DNA of 37,596 nt from positions 1-37,596 of the forward strand of contig CAKTBC010000007.1 of assembly GCA_934533005.1 (NCBI GenBank). Reading direction: 5' to 3'. Numbering within the stretch: the stretch's first letter is position 1; every line of letters starts with the position of its first letter. The notes beneath the pieces are model-generated. The model was given only the letters and a program-made list of their open reading frames with translations. It was not told the DNA's origin and searched no databases. Both the position numbers and the translations under genes were made by a program. Shown here piece by piece: positions 1 through 8,250 of the stretch. Origin of the DNA: an uncultured Oscillospiraceae bacterium. GTDB lineage: Bacteria; Bacillota; Clostridia; Oscillospirales; Oscillospiraceae.

Positions 1-777
1 CGCCACGACACGCTCTTCGGCGGCAAGCTGCCCGCGCCGAACGTCGATACGCTAAAGCCGCTCGCCGCGCTCGTGCTCGACCGCCACTGCAATCTCGGCA
101 TCGCGACCGACGGTGACGCCGACCGTCTCGGCGTCATCGACAACGAGGGGCAGTTCATCCACCCGAACAAGCTGCTCGTACTGCTCTACTACTATCTTGT
201 AAAGTACCGCGGCTGGGAGGGGCCGTGCGTGCGCAACAACTCCACCTCCTGCCTGCTCGACCGCGTCGCCGCGGGGCTCGGGCAGAAGTGCTACGAGGTG
301 CCCGTCGGCTTCAAGTGGGTCTCCGCAAAGATGAGCGAGACCGGCGCGATCATCGGCGGTGAGTCCTCCGGCGGCATGGCCGTGCGCGGCCACATTTCCG
401 GCAAGGACGGCATTTATGCCGCGGCGCTGCTCGTGGAAATGCTCGCCGTTACAGGCAAATCCGTCTCTGAACTCTTCGCCGAGATTACCGAGCAGTATGG
501 CAATCCCTGCTGGGCGGAGGCGGACTTCCGCATGACGCCGGAGCGCAAGGCCGAGTTGCAGGACGTGCTCTTCGTGGAAAAGAAGGTGCCGGAGTTCGGC
601 ACGGCCATCGACCACGTCAGCCTCGAGGACGGCTGCAAGGTGTATTTCAAGGACGGCAGCTGGGTCATCTGCCGCTTCTCCGGCACGGAGCCGCTGCTCC
701 GCATGGCCGCCGAGGCTGATGAGCAGGCCGTCGCGGACGGATATATCAAGGCTTTCCGCGATATGCTGGAGCTCTGA
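1..777 (+). CDS. Phosphoglucomutase/phosphomannomutase, C-terminal part (5' end outside window)
   Basis: The reading frame is open from base 1, so the gene begins upstream and only its last 258 codons are here. The protein belongs to the alpha-D-phosphohexomutase superfamily, which interconverts hexose 1- and 6-phosphates in the cytoplasm. Three hallmark motifs are visible in order: the Mg-binding loop TDGDADRLG near bases 106-132, the sugar-binding loop GGESSGG near 355-375, and the C-terminal phosphate-binding loop RFSGTEPLLRM near 673-705. The active-site phosphoserine loop would lie upstream of the window. The gene ends with TGA and is followed 8 bases later by a strong terminator hairpin. 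The motifs do not separate glucose from mannose or glucosamine substrates. GlmM is less likely because the phosphate loop reads as the glucose/mannose type, but this is an inference. Confidence 0.9.
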   Translation, partial: RHDTLFGGKLPAPNVDTLKPLAALVLDRHCNLGIATDGDADRLGVIDNEGQFIHPNKLLVLLYYYLVKYRGWEGPCVRNNSTSCLLDRVAAGLGQKCYEVPVGFKWVSAKMSETGAIIGGESSGGMAVRGHISGKDGIYAAALLVEMLAVTGKSVSELFAEITEQYGNPCWAEADFRMTPERKAELQDVLFVEKKVPEFGTAIDHVSLEDGCKVYFKDGSWVICRFSGTEPLLRMAAEADEQAVADGYIKAFRDMLEL

Positions 778-785
778 AAGAGTGC

Positions 786-823
786 AAAGCCCCCGGGAAT
801 ACTTGCGTATTCCCGGGGGCTTT
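786..823 (+). terminator. Intrinsic terminator after the phosphohexomutase gene
   Basis: An 18-bp perfect stem (786-803 region pairing with 806-823) encloses a TTGC loop. The stem is flanked by A and T residues on both sides, so it can also end the convergent fucO transcript on the minus strand. Confidence 0.85.
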
Positions 824-891
824 TGCCAGCCTGTCCGGCGTCTGTCAAGAACGACAGACGCCGGACGGCTATTTTTAGAGCATATTTTGAC

Positions 892-2037
892 TTACATCAG
901 CTTCCGGAACAGCTCCGTCAGCTCTGCGACGTTCGTGTCCTTGGGGTTGCCGGGGCGGCAGGCGTCGGCATACGCGCTCTCGGCAAGGAAGGGCAGATCC
1001 TCTTCCTTCAGCGCTTCCAGCTTCTCCGGAATACCGACATCGTGGGAGAGTTTCTTCACGGCGGCGACCGCGGCCTTGCGGTACTCGGCCTGGGTCATCG
1101 AATCGACACCCTCCACGCCCATGGCACGCGCGATCTCGCGGTACTTCTCGCCGGTACATTCGGCGTTATACTCCATGACGATCGGCAGCATCATCGCGCA
1201 GGCGACGCCGTGCGGCGTATCGTACACCGCGCCGAGAGTGTGCGCCATGGAGTGCGCAATGCCGAGGCCGACGTTCGAGAAGCCCATACCGGCGATATAC
1301 TGGCCGAGAGCCATGCCCTCGCGGCCTTCCTTCGTCCCCTTAACAGCATCGCGCAGGTGGGAGGAGATGAGCTTGATAGCTTCCAGATGGAACATATCGG
1401 TCATTTCCCAGGCGGCTTTGGTGGTGTAGCCCTCGATGGCGTGGGTCAGCGCGTCCATGCCGGTGGAGGCGGTCAGCCCCGCGGGCATCGAGCTCATCAT
1501 CTCAGGATCGACGATCGCGACAATGGGCATGTCGTGCGGATCGACGCAGACGAACTTGCGCTTGCGCTCAACATCGGTGATGACGTAGTTGATGGTGACC
1601 TCAGCGGCGGTGCCGGCGGTGGTCGGGATGGCGATGATGGGCACGCAGGGCTTTTTGGTATCCGCCACGCCCTCGAGAGAGCGCACGTCGGCAAATTCGG
1701 GGTTGTTGATGATGATGCCAATGGCCTTGGAGGTGTCCATGGGAGAGCCGCCGCCGATGGCGATCAGGTAATCCGCGCCGGCGGCCTTGAACGCGGCGAC
1801 GCCGTCGGTCACGTTCTCAATGGTGGGGTTGGGCTTTATATCGGAGAAGATCTCATAGCGCAGTCCGGCAGCGTCCAGAACATCGGTCACACGGGCGATA
1901 ACGCCGTGACGCAGAAGCGTGGGGCCGCAGCAGATAAGTGCCTTTTTCAGTCCGCGGGATTTGACTTCGTTGGGCAGCTCCTGAATGGCGCCTGCGCCAT
2001 GATAAGAGGTCTGGTTGAGCATGATTCTGTTTGCCAT
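892..2037 (-). CDS. fucO: Lactaldehyde reductase / 1,2-propanediol dehydrogenase (iron-dependent group III alcohol dehydrogenase)
   Basis: The 381-residue protein follows E. coli FucO almost motif by motif. It starts MANRIMLNQT, carries the NAD-binding GGGSPMD loop at residues 95-101, and has the TTAGTAAEVTINYVITD stretch at about 139-155. The iron ligands expected of the family are present as D195, H199, H262 and H276, one residue off the E. coli numbering. FucO reduces L-lactaldehyde to L-1,2-propanediol with NADH and is used in anaerobic fucose and rhamnose breakdown. No fucose or rhamnose catabolic gene sits beside it here, so it may serve as a general aldehyde reductase. The start is supported by AGGAG 8 bases upstream (2046-2050). 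It is a single-gene unit with its own promoter, and it converges on the phosphohexomutase gene across a shared terminator. Confidence 0.92.
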   Translation of the reverse strand: MANRIMLNQTSYHGAGAIQELPNEVKSRGLKKALICCGPTLLRHGVIARVTDVLDAAGLRYEIFSDIKPNPTIENVTDGVAAFKAAGADYLIAIGGGSPMDTSKAIGIIINNPEFADVRSLEGVADTKKPCVPIIAIPTTAGTAAEVTINYVITDVERKRKFVCVDPHDMPIVAIVDPEMMSSMPAGLTASTGMDALTHAIEGYTTKAAWEMTDMFHLEAIKLISSHLRDAVKGTKEGREGMALGQYIAGMGFSNVGLGIAHSMAHTLGAVYDTPHGVACAMMLPIVMEYNAECTGEKYREIARAMGVEGVDSMTQAEYRKAAVAAVKKLSHDVGIPEKLEALKEEDLPFLAESAYADACRPGNPKDTNVAELTELFRKLM

Positions 2038-2087
2038 AGTAATTTCTCCTTTCTTAACATAAAAACGACTTTTTTCTCATTATGCTT

Positions 2088-2101
2088 GTGTTAACCAACA
2101 C
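2088..2101. promoter_or_regulatory. Inverted repeat in the fucO leader, possible operator
   Basis: GTGTT and AACAC flank a 4-base centre, about 10-20 bases downstream of the inferred start point. This position suits a repressor or catabolite-control site, but the repeat is short and no regulator is known. Confidence 0.3.
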
Positions 2102-2117
2102 TCTCAAGCACGGCCAC

Positions 2118-2146
2118 ATTGTAATGCGGCACATTTGCATTGTCAA
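2118..2146 (-). promoter_or_regulatory. fucO promoter
   Basis: On the minus strand TTGACA (2146-2141) is followed after 17 bases by TACAAT (2123-2118). Transcription should start near 2111, leaving a leader of about 75 bases. Confidence 0.75.
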
Positions 2147-2277
2147 CACACATACTCACCAAAAATCCATTCATTCTGTGAAAAACGTATCGGCAAATTG
2201 GCGGTTCTGCCAAAGGGAAAACGGTTCAAAAGTTGTTTCGGCGGTGGGATATGGTATAGGCAGGGTCGCGCGCAATA

Positions 2278-2286
2278 TGGTATAAT
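2278..2286 (+). promoter_or_regulatory. Extended -10 promoter for the histidine kinase gene
   Basis: TGGTATAAT fits the extended -10 pattern TGnTATAAT. No convincing -35 box lies 17 bases upstream, as is usual for extended -10 promoters. The start codon is 28 bases downstream. Confidence 0.55.
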
Positions 2287-2313
2287 CGAAAAAAAAGCCG
2301 TGGAGGAAGCGTT

Positions 2314-3996
2314 ATGCGCAGAGAGAGGAAGCCGTTTTCGCTCAAATGGGGTCTTACGGCGGTCATGGCGGCGTGCTGGGTCATCCCCATCGTCACAATC
2401 GTGATCGTGGCGGGCGTGCTGCTCAACCGCAACTATGAGCAGAGCCTGCGCGAGAGCATCACCGCAAGCGTCGGCCACGCGATGGAGCAGACGACGCTCC
2501 AGCTCGATAACGCGATGGAAGCTTCCAAGGCGGTATCGTATAACGGCGATATCCGCGAGGCGTATCGCGCCTATCAGCAGTCCGGCGACCGGCAGGCACT
2601 CTATAACCGCGTCTATGCCTACTTCTCGCAGAACTTTTCGCGCGACACGAATTTCAAGGCCGTGTTCCTCACGTTCAACGACCATCCGGACATGCTCTAT
2701 TATTACGCCGACTCCTTCCGCGCAAACACCTATCGCCTCTCCCAGCACTTTCGTGCCGATGTGCAGCCGCAGGTGGAGGAAACGCTCGAAGCCGTGGACA
2801 CCGGCATTTTCTTTTTAGAGGACGACGGCGAGCTCTATATGACGCGAAATCTTCTCGATGCCTCGTTCCACCCCTATGCGCAGCTCACGCTTCTTTGCGA
2901 TACGGACACGCTCTTCCAGTCGCTCGCGGCGCTCTCGGTGAGCGCGCAGGTGGAGACCGCACTGGATGACGTGTCGTTCCGGCTCTCGGAGTTGCCGGAC
3001 GCCGACGCCGACCGGCTTCTTTTGAGCGACTTCAGCGCCGACTTTGGCGGACACACGCTCTCCGTTACCGTGACGGCGCCGGAGCTGCGGCTCTGGGGCG
3101 CGATGCCGGAGCTGCGCTGGGCCGTGGCGCTCGTGCTGCTGCTCGGCACGCCGCTCGTCGGCGCGGTCATACTGCTTTTTTACCGGCTTGTCACGCGCCC
3201 GGTGGAGACGCTGGCCGGTGCCGCGGCGCGCGTGGCGGGCGGCGAGCGCGGTTACTGCATCGAAGAGCGCGCCGGAAGTCTCGAATTTCAGAAGCTTTAC
3301 CGGGACTTTAACGATATGTCCCTGCAGCTCAAGTGGCGCTTTGAGCAGCTCTACCGCGAGCAGCAGGCGCTGCAGGAGGCGCGCATCAAGGCGCTGCAAT
3401 CGCAGATCAACCCGCATTTTCTCAACAACACGCTCGAGATCATCAGCTGGGAGGCGCGGCTCGCGGAAAACGAGCGCGTATGCGCCATGACCGAGGCGCT
3501 CGCCACGATGCTCGACGCCGCGCTCGACCGCGACGGGAACGGCATGGCATCGCTGCGGCAGGAGCTCGGGTATGTAGACGCCTACCTTTATATAATATCC
3601 CAGCGGCTCGGCCCGGCGCTGATCGTCACGAAGGACGTGGACGAAGCGCTGCTCGACATTGTGATCCCGCGGCTCATTTTGCAGCCGATCGTAGAAAACG
3701 CCGTAGAGCACGACCTGACGCCGCGGCGCGGCGGGCATCTTGCGGTTCGCGTCCGGCGCGAGGGTGATTTGCTCCGGCTCGAAGTCGAGCACGACGGGCA
3801 GATCACGGCCGAGGAGCGCGCGCAGATCGACGCGCTCCTATCCGGTGAGCCGGACGGGAACGGCGCGGGGAAGGTTGGGCTTCGCAACGTGCGTGAGCGG
3901 CTCCGTCTCCTTTACGGTGAGCGGGCCTCGCTCGCCATAGAGCAGGCCACCGCGGACAGCATTTTGGCGGCGATCTTGCTTCCGCTCGACGGCTGA
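2314..3996 (+). CDS. Membrane sensor histidine kinase, YesM/LytS-type
   Basis: This 560-residue kinase should sense an extracellular signal, probably sugar or the binding protein next door, and phosphorylate the response regulator at 7407. The first membrane helix lies at about residues 14-35, followed by an extracytoplasmic sensor region to about 265, a second helix near 268-292, and a HAMP-like linker. The phosphoacceptor motif QSQINPHFLNNTLE of the His_kinase (PF06580) family places the histidine at H368. The ATPase domain shows the N-box LILQPIVENAVEHD at about 454-467 and a G-box KVGLRNVRERL near the C-terminus. The start is set by GGAGG 7 bases upstream. The kinase and its likely partner bracket the binding protein and permeases, an arrangement common in clostridial carbohydrate loci. 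Its ligand cannot be read from the sequence. Confidence 0.9.
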   Translation: MRRERKPFSLKWGLTAVMAACWVIPIVTIVIVAGVLLNRNYEQSLRESITASVGHAMEQTTLQLDNAMEASKAVSYNGDIREAYRAYQQSGDRQALYNRVYAYFSQNFSRDTNFKAVFLTFNDHPDMLYYYADSFRANTYRLSQHFRADVQPQVEETLEAVDTGIFFLEDDGELYMTRNLLDASFHPYAQLTLLCDTDTLFQSLAALSVSAQVETALDDVSFRLSELPDADADRLLLSDFSADFGGHTLSVTVTAPELRLWGAMPELRWAVALVLLLGTPLVGAVILLFYRLVTRPVETLAGAAARVAGGERGYCIEERAGSLEFQKLYRDFNDMSLQLKWRFEQLYREQQALQEARIKALQSQINPHFLNNTLEIISWEARLAENERVCAMTEALATMLDAALDRDGNGMASLRQELGYVDAYLYIISQRLGPALIVTKDVDEALLDIVIPRLILQPIVENAVEHDLTPRRGGHLAVRVRREGDLLRLEVEHDGQITAEERAQIDALLSGEPDGNGAGKVGLRNVRERLRLLYGERASLAIEQATADSILAAILLPLDG

Positions 3997-4076
3997 TTTG
4001 CCAACTTTGCACAAACTGCGCAAGGACGGGCAAGAAACAGCAAGCGCAGGTCTTATGCATTTTCACTTTTGTCAGG

Positions 4077-4109
4077 TATAATATGGAACGTGATATAGTG
4101 CAATATCAC
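4077..4109 (+). promoter_or_regulatory. Promoter and palindrome upstream of the solute-binding protein gene
   Basis: TATAAT at 4077-4082 gives an internal promoter between the kinase and binding-protein genes, with only a weak -35 region. Directly at the expected start of transcription lies a perfect inverted repeat, GTGATAT (4090-4096) and ATATCAC (4103-4109), with a 6-base centre. It could be a repressor or regulator site, or a hairpin protecting the 5' end of the mRNA. Confidence 0.5.
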
Positions 4110-4135
4110 AAATTCTTTAAGGGGAGATCCAAGCT

Positions 4136-5476
4136 ATGAAAAAGTTTCTTGCATTGCTTCTTGCCGTTCTTATGGTACTGAGCCTTGCCGCGTGCGGCCA
4201 GACCGCCACGCCGAACGACAGCCAGACGGCCGATGAGCCGAAGGAATCCGGCACCACCGAACAGCCCGCCAGCACCCCCGTTACGCTGAACGTTGTCACC
4301 TCCTACGGCGGCGACGACGGCAACCGCAAAAATTTCGAGGCCGCTGTGAATGCCTACGAAGAGGCCACCGGCAACAAGATCAACGACGGCAGCGCCACCT
4401 CCAACGAGGAGTGGAAAGCAAAAGTCCTCACCGACTTTGAGACCGGCTCCGAGCCCGATGTGCTGTTCTTCTTCACGAACGCCGACGCTGAGCCCTTCAT
4501 CACCGCGAACAAGGTCGTCTCCATCGATGAGATCCGCGCCGAGTATCCCGACTATGCCGCGAACATGAAGGAAAGCATGATGGCCACCGCCGCCGACGGC
4601 AAGCACTATTCTGTCCCGTCCTCCGGCTTCTGGGAGAACATGTTCGTCAACAAAACCGTGCTCGAGGCCTGCGGCGTTGCGATGCCCGGCCCCGACTACA
4701 CCTGGGAACAGTTCCTGGCCGACTGCCAGACCATTCTCGACAATGGCTACACCCCCATCGCCTGCTCTCTCTTCGAAGTGCCTCACTACTGGTTTGAGTT
4801 TGCCGTCATGAACAACGGCACTCTCGCCAATCAGCTCGAAGTGCCAACGCTCAACGAGGACGGCACGCTCCACGATGACGCCGTTGCCCAGAAGTGGGTC
4901 GCCGCGCTCAACGATCTCAAGGAGCTCTATGATCTCGGCTACTTCCCGAAGAACACCCTGACCGCCAGCGACGCCGAGACCGTTGCCATGTTCGGCGACG
5001 GCGAGGCCGCGTTCCTGATCGACGGCTCCTGGAAGGTCGGCTACTTCAACGAGAACCACGGCGACGAGCTGGAGAACTACTCCGTCTCCTTCGTCCCCGG
5101 CAAGGGCGAGCGCAAGGCCACCGAGGCCATCGGCGGCATCTCCATGGGCTACTTCATCACCCGCAAGGCGTGGGACGATCCCGCCAAGCGCGAAGCTGCC
5201 GTGAAGTTCGTTGAAACTCTCACCTCCGATGAAACGCTGAGCACCTTCGTCACCACCGAGGTCACCGCGCTCGTCAACGGCGCGAAGCCCGCCGGCCTGA
5301 ACGCGCTGCAGCAGACCGCCGCCGACGTCAACGCCGAGATCACCGGTGTTGTCGGCGCCGTGCAGGACACCATCTCCAGCGAGGCCAAGGCCGATCTGTT
5401 CGGCAACATCCAGAAGGTCGTCACCGGCCAGATGACCGCCGAAGAGGCCGTTGCCTCCGCGATCGCTCTCAACTGA
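4136..5476 (+). CDS. Carbohydrate ABC transporter solute-binding lipoprotein (family 1)
   Basis: The 446-residue protein begins with a type II signal peptide. A KK pair is followed by a hydrophobic stretch and the lipobox LAAC, so C20 would be lipidated and the protein held on the outer face of the membrane. The mature part has the look of extracellular family 1 sugar-binding proteins, for example the segment LTDFETGSEPDVLFFF (about residues 99-114) and the TYxWEQF-like stretch in the middle. It would hand its sugar to the two permeases that follow. The substrate is not recognisable; plant or mucin oligosaccharides are plausible for a gut Firmicute. The start has GGGGAG 9 bases upstream. It is preceded by its own promoter and followed by a hairpin that may set its expression above that of the permeases. 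Confidence 0.9.
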   Translation: MKKFLALLLAVLMVLSLAACGQTATPNDSQTADEPKESGTTEQPASTPVTLNVVTSYGGDDGNRKNFEAAVNAYEEATGNKINDGSATSNEEWKAKVLTDFETGSEPDVLFFFTNADAEPFITANKVVSIDEIRAEYPDYAANMKESMMATAADGKHYSVPSSGFWENMFVNKTVLEACGVAMPGPDYTWEQFLADCQTILDNGYTPIACSLFEVPHYWFEFAVMNNGTLANQLEVPTLNEDGTLHDDAVAQKWVAALNDLKELYDLGYFPKNTLTASDAETVAMFGDGEAAFLIDGSWKVGYFNENHGDELENYSVSFVPGKGERKATEAIGGISMGYFITRKAWDDPAKREAAVKFVETLTSDETLSTFVTTEVTALVNGAKPAGLNALQQTAADVNAEITGVVGAVQDTISSEAKADLFGNIQKVVTGQMTAEEAVASAIALN

Positions 5477-5496
5477 GCTTCCCTATCGTACTTACC

Positions 5497-5524
5497 GGGG
5501 GCTGCTGCTGCGCAGCAGTCCCCC
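5497..5524 (+). terminator. Hairpin between binding-protein and permease genes (partial terminator or mRNA stabiliser)
   Basis: GGGGG-CTGCTG pairs with CAGCAG-TCCCCC with one bulged base, and TTTCTT follows. A hairpin here is known in many sugar ABC operons to raise binding-protein mRNA relative to permease mRNA. The T-run is weak, so read-through is expected. Confidence 0.5.
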
Positions 5525-5549
5525 TTTCTTATCAAAGGACGGTGTATCC

Positions 5550-6476
5550 ATGCTATCCACCATCTACAAGAGAAAATGGCCGCTGCTCGTGTTTCTCGTG
5601 CCGGCGTTTCTGTTTCTCGCGGTATATCTTTATTATCCGTTCATCCAGAACATCATCAATACGTTCCTCAATATCGGCGGTCTCGGCCGCGCGGCGGACG
5701 GCGTGAATACGCCGTGGTACGAAAACTATCAGCGGCTCGTTACCGACCCCAACATGCGCACCGCGCTCAAAAATACGGCGCTCATGATCGTGTGCACCGT
5801 GGTCATCCAGGTTGGCGTGGCGCTCATTCTGGCGCTGCTCGTCGATACGATCCGCGTCGGCGCGCAGGTATTCCGCACGGTGTACTTCTTCCCCATCGTC
5901 ATTTCCGCCACGGCGCTCGGCCTCCTTTTCAATCTGATCTTCCTCTACAAAGGCGGCATGGTAAACCAGATCCTGCTCGCCACGGGACAGCTTCCCTATG
6001 AGATCAAGGCAAACGGAAAAATGATCGTTGAATGGCTGGACTGGAAGGATCAGGCGCACTATCTCTTCACCATGTTCCTCCCCGTCATGTGGCAGTACGT
6101 GGGCTTTTACTTTGTCATCATCGTCACGGGTCTGAACAACATCCCGCAGGAGCTTTACGAAGCCGCCGCGCTCGACGGCGCGGACGGCTGGAAGCGCACG
6201 CGGTATATCACGCTCCCCATGCTGCACAACGTGCTGTGCACGTGCGTAGTACTCGCCGTTACGGGTGCGCTCAAGGTGTTCGACCTGCCGTGGGTCATGT
6301 TCGGCGCGGGCATGCCGGAGAATCTCGGCTGGCTGACCGGTACATATATGTACGACCAGACGTTCAACAAATCGAACGTGGACTATGGCTCCACGATCGC
6401 GGTGCTCATCGTTGTGCTCGGCGTTGTGCTCTCGAACGTGGTGAACCGGGTGTTCCGCCAGTCCGAGGATATTTGA
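5550..6476 (+). CDS. Carbohydrate ABC transporter permease, MalF/UgpA type
   Basis: The 308-residue integral membrane protein has about six hydrophobic helices, beginning with WPLLVFLVPAFLFLAVYLYY. The binding-protein-dependent permease signature (EAA loop) is EAAALDGADGWKRTRYITLP, starting at residue 204. This loop docks onto the ATPase subunit. The start ATG at 5550 was chosen because AAAGGAC lies just upstream and the hydrophobic N-terminus follows directly; the frame is open further upstream, but that part overlaps the end of the binding-protein gene and the hairpin. It pairs with the permease at 6490. No ATP-binding gene is present in the locus, so a shared ATPase of the MsmX/UgpC type elsewhere in the genome is inferred. 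Confidence 0.92.
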   Translation: MLSTIYKRKWPLLVFLVPAFLFLAVYLYYPFIQNIINTFLNIGGLGRAADGVNTPWYENYQRLVTDPNMRTALKNTALMIVCTVVIQVGVALILALLVDTIRVGAQVFRTVYFFPIVISATALGLLFNLIFLYKGGMVNQILLATGQLPYEIKANGKMIVEWLDWKDQAHYLFTMFLPVMWQYVGFYFVIIVTGLNNIPQELYEAAALDGADGWKRTRYITLPMLHNVLCTCVVLAVTGALKVFDLPWVMFGAGMPENLGWLTGTYMYDQTFNKSNVDYGSTIAVLIVVLGVVLSNVVNRVFRQSEDI

Positions 6477-6489
6477 GGAGGAGAGAGAC

Positions 6490-7350
6490 ATGAAAATGAA
6501 GAAAAAGCCGTCGCTCTCCAAGATTTTCACCTATGTGGTGCTCTGTCTCTGGGGATTGACGACCGTTTATCCGTTCATCTGGGTCATTTTGAACTCGTTC
6601 CGCAAAAAGGGACTCATTCTCAGCGACTCGTTCTCCCTGCCGCTGGGCAACGCCTTTACCTGGGATAACTACCGCACCGCGTGGGAGCGCGCGGACTTTA
6701 AAAACGCCTATCTCAACAGCGTTATCATCTCCGGCACGGTAACGATTCTCGTTGTGCTCCTCGCGGGCATGGCGGCCTACGGTCTCGTGCGCTACCGCTT
6801 CAAGCTTCGCAAACTGCTCTACGGTCTCATCACCGCGGGCATGATGTTTCCGGTGTTCTCCACGATCATTCCGGTGTTCCGGCTGGAGGTCATGATGGGC
6901 ATTGCCGGAACGGGCAACCGCTGGCTGAGTCTGCTCGCTGTCATACTGCCGCAGATCGCTGGGAATCTCTGCTTTGCGATCATCGTTCTCATGGGCTTTA
7001 TCCAATCGGTGCCGATCGATTTAGAGGAGAGCGCGTATCTCGACGGCTGCAACGTGTTTCAGATCTACTTTCACATCATCATCCCCGCGGCAAAATCCTC
7101 GTTCGCAACAGTCGCGATCTTTGCGTTTCTCTGGAGCTACAACGATCTCTTCACGCAGTCGTTCTTCCTGCGGTATCCGCAGGAGCGCGCCATCACGGGC
7201 CTGCTCAACGAGATCAGCTCGCAGGCCGGCGTCAACTACGGTCTCATGGCGTCCTCGGTCGTGCTGGTCGTGATCCCGGTGCTGATCGTCTATGTGCTGC
7301 TGCAAAAGAACATCGTAAAGGGTCTGACGGCGGGCGCGGTCAAGGGATAG
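6490..7350 (+). CDS. Carbohydrate ABC transporter permease, MalG/UgpE type
   Basis: The second permease has 286 residues and about six membrane helices. Its EAA loop, EESAYLDGCNVFQIYFHIII, begins at residue 179. It starts 13 bases after the first permease with GAGGAG upstream, so the two genes are translated from one message. With the binding protein at 4136 it makes a complete membrane and capture module for one sugar or oligosaccharide. The gene ends with TAG, which shows that this codon is an ordinary stop in this genome and bears on the amber-interrupted gene at 10921. Confidence 0.92.
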   Translation: MKMKKKPSLSKIFTYVVLCLWGLTTVYPFIWVILNSFRKKGLILSDSFSLPLGNAFTWDNYRTAWERADFKNAYLNSVIISGTVTILVVLLAGMAAYGLVRYRFKLRKLLYGLITAGMMFPVFSTIIPVFRLEVMMGIAGTGNRWLSLLAVILPQIAGNLCFAIIVLMGFIQSVPIDLEESAYLDGCNVFQIYFHIIIPAAKSSFATVAIFAFLWSYNDLFTQSFFLRYPQERAITGLLNEISSQAGVNYGLMASSVVLVVIPVLIVYVLLQKNIVKGLTAGAVKG

Positions 7351-7354
7351 TACC

Positions 7355-7383
7355 TTGCATTTTGGCGCGGTGCGCGCTATGCT
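7355..7383 (+). promoter_or_regulatory. Possible promoter for the response regulator gene
   Basis: TTGCAT and TATGCT are separated by exactly 17 bases, starting 5 bases after the permease stop codon. It would let the regulator be made independently of the transporter genes. Both boxes deviate from consensus. Confidence 0.4.
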
Positions 7384-7406
7384 GTACGGGCAGGAGGTGA
7401 GCCAAT

Positions 7407-8150
7407 ATGTACCGTGTCGTTCTGATCGACGATGAATACATCATTCTCGAAGGTCTGCGGAAGGTCGTCAAATGGGCGGATTATGGCTGCGAGGTTGTCG
7501 CCACGGCGTCCGACGGCCGCAGCGGCGCGGAGACGATCCGCGCGCTTCGCCCGGATATCGTGTTCACCGACATCCGCATGCCCGGCGGCGACGGGCTCAC
7601 GATGCTCGCGGGGCTGCGCAGTGAATTTCCCGATATGCAGATCACCGTTCTTACCGGCTACCGCGATTTTTCCTACGCGCAGGAGGCCATTCGCCTCGGC
7701 GTAACGCGCTTTCTTTTAAAGCCCTCCAAAATGGACGAGATCCATGAGGCGCTCGGCGCGATGAAGGCCAATCTCGACCGGCGCGCCCGACAGGACGAGC
7801 CCGCCGAGGAGAGCGAAACACAGCAGCAGGCGGAAAACTTCCTCGTAAATCAGGCCATTGCCTACATACGCGCGCACTACCGCGAAAAGCTCTCCCTGCA
7901 GGAGGTCGCCGACCGCTGCTACATCTCCCAATGGCACCTCTCCAAGCAGCTCAACCGCTGCGCCGGAAAGAGCTTTTACGACATTTTAAACTCCGTGCGC
8001 ATCGAAGAAGCCTGCAAACTGCTGGCCGATCCGAGTCTCAAAATCGGCGAGATCAGCGAGCTTGTCGGCTACGCGGATGTGGCGCACTTTGCCCGGACAT
8101 TCAAAAAGCTTGAGGGCGTCAGCGCCAACGAATACCGGAATAAGTTATAA
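7407..8150 (+). CDS. Response regulator with AraC-type DNA-binding domain (YesN-like)
   Basis: The 247-residue protein has a receiver domain at about residues 1-120 and an AraC/XylS double helix-turn-helix at about 145-247. The receiver shows the acidic pair D8-D9, the phosphoacceptor D55 in FTDIRMPGGDG, and the conserved K105 in LLKPSK. The second half has the two expected helix-turn-helix regions, LSLQEVADRCYISQWHLSKQ and IGEISELVGYADVAHFARTF. It is much shorter than typical YesN proteins, which carry a long middle domain, so it is a compact receiver-AraC type. It most likely takes phosphate from the kinase at 2314 and activates the transporter promoter near 4077. The start has AGGAGGTGA 8 bases upstream. 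Confidence 0.92.
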   Translation: MYRVVLIDDEYIILEGLRKVVKWADYGCEVVATASDGRSGAETIRALRPDIVFTDIRMPGGDGLTMLAGLRSEFPDMQITVLTGYRDFSYAQEAIRLGVTRFLLKPSKMDEIHEALGAMKANLDRRARQDEPAEESETQQQAENFLVNQAIAYIRAHYREKLSLQEVADRCYISQWHLSKQLNRCAGKSFYDILNSVRIEEACKLLADPSLKIGEISELVGYADVAHFARTFKKLEGVSANEYRNKL

Positions 8151-8170
8151 TTATGTAAACTTAATAAATG

Positions 8171-8212
8171 AAAAAGTCCTGCGCGGAGAATGGTTTCCGC
8201 GCAGGACTTTTT
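8171..8212. terminator. Bidirectional terminator between response regulator and SDR genes
   Basis: A 17-bp perfect stem (8171-8187 with 8196-8212) has an 8-base loop. It has five A at one end and five T at the other, so it serves both convergent genes. Confidence 0.85.
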
Positions 8213-8250
8213 ATTATGTAAATTAAATTATGTTTACTGTATTATGTTAA

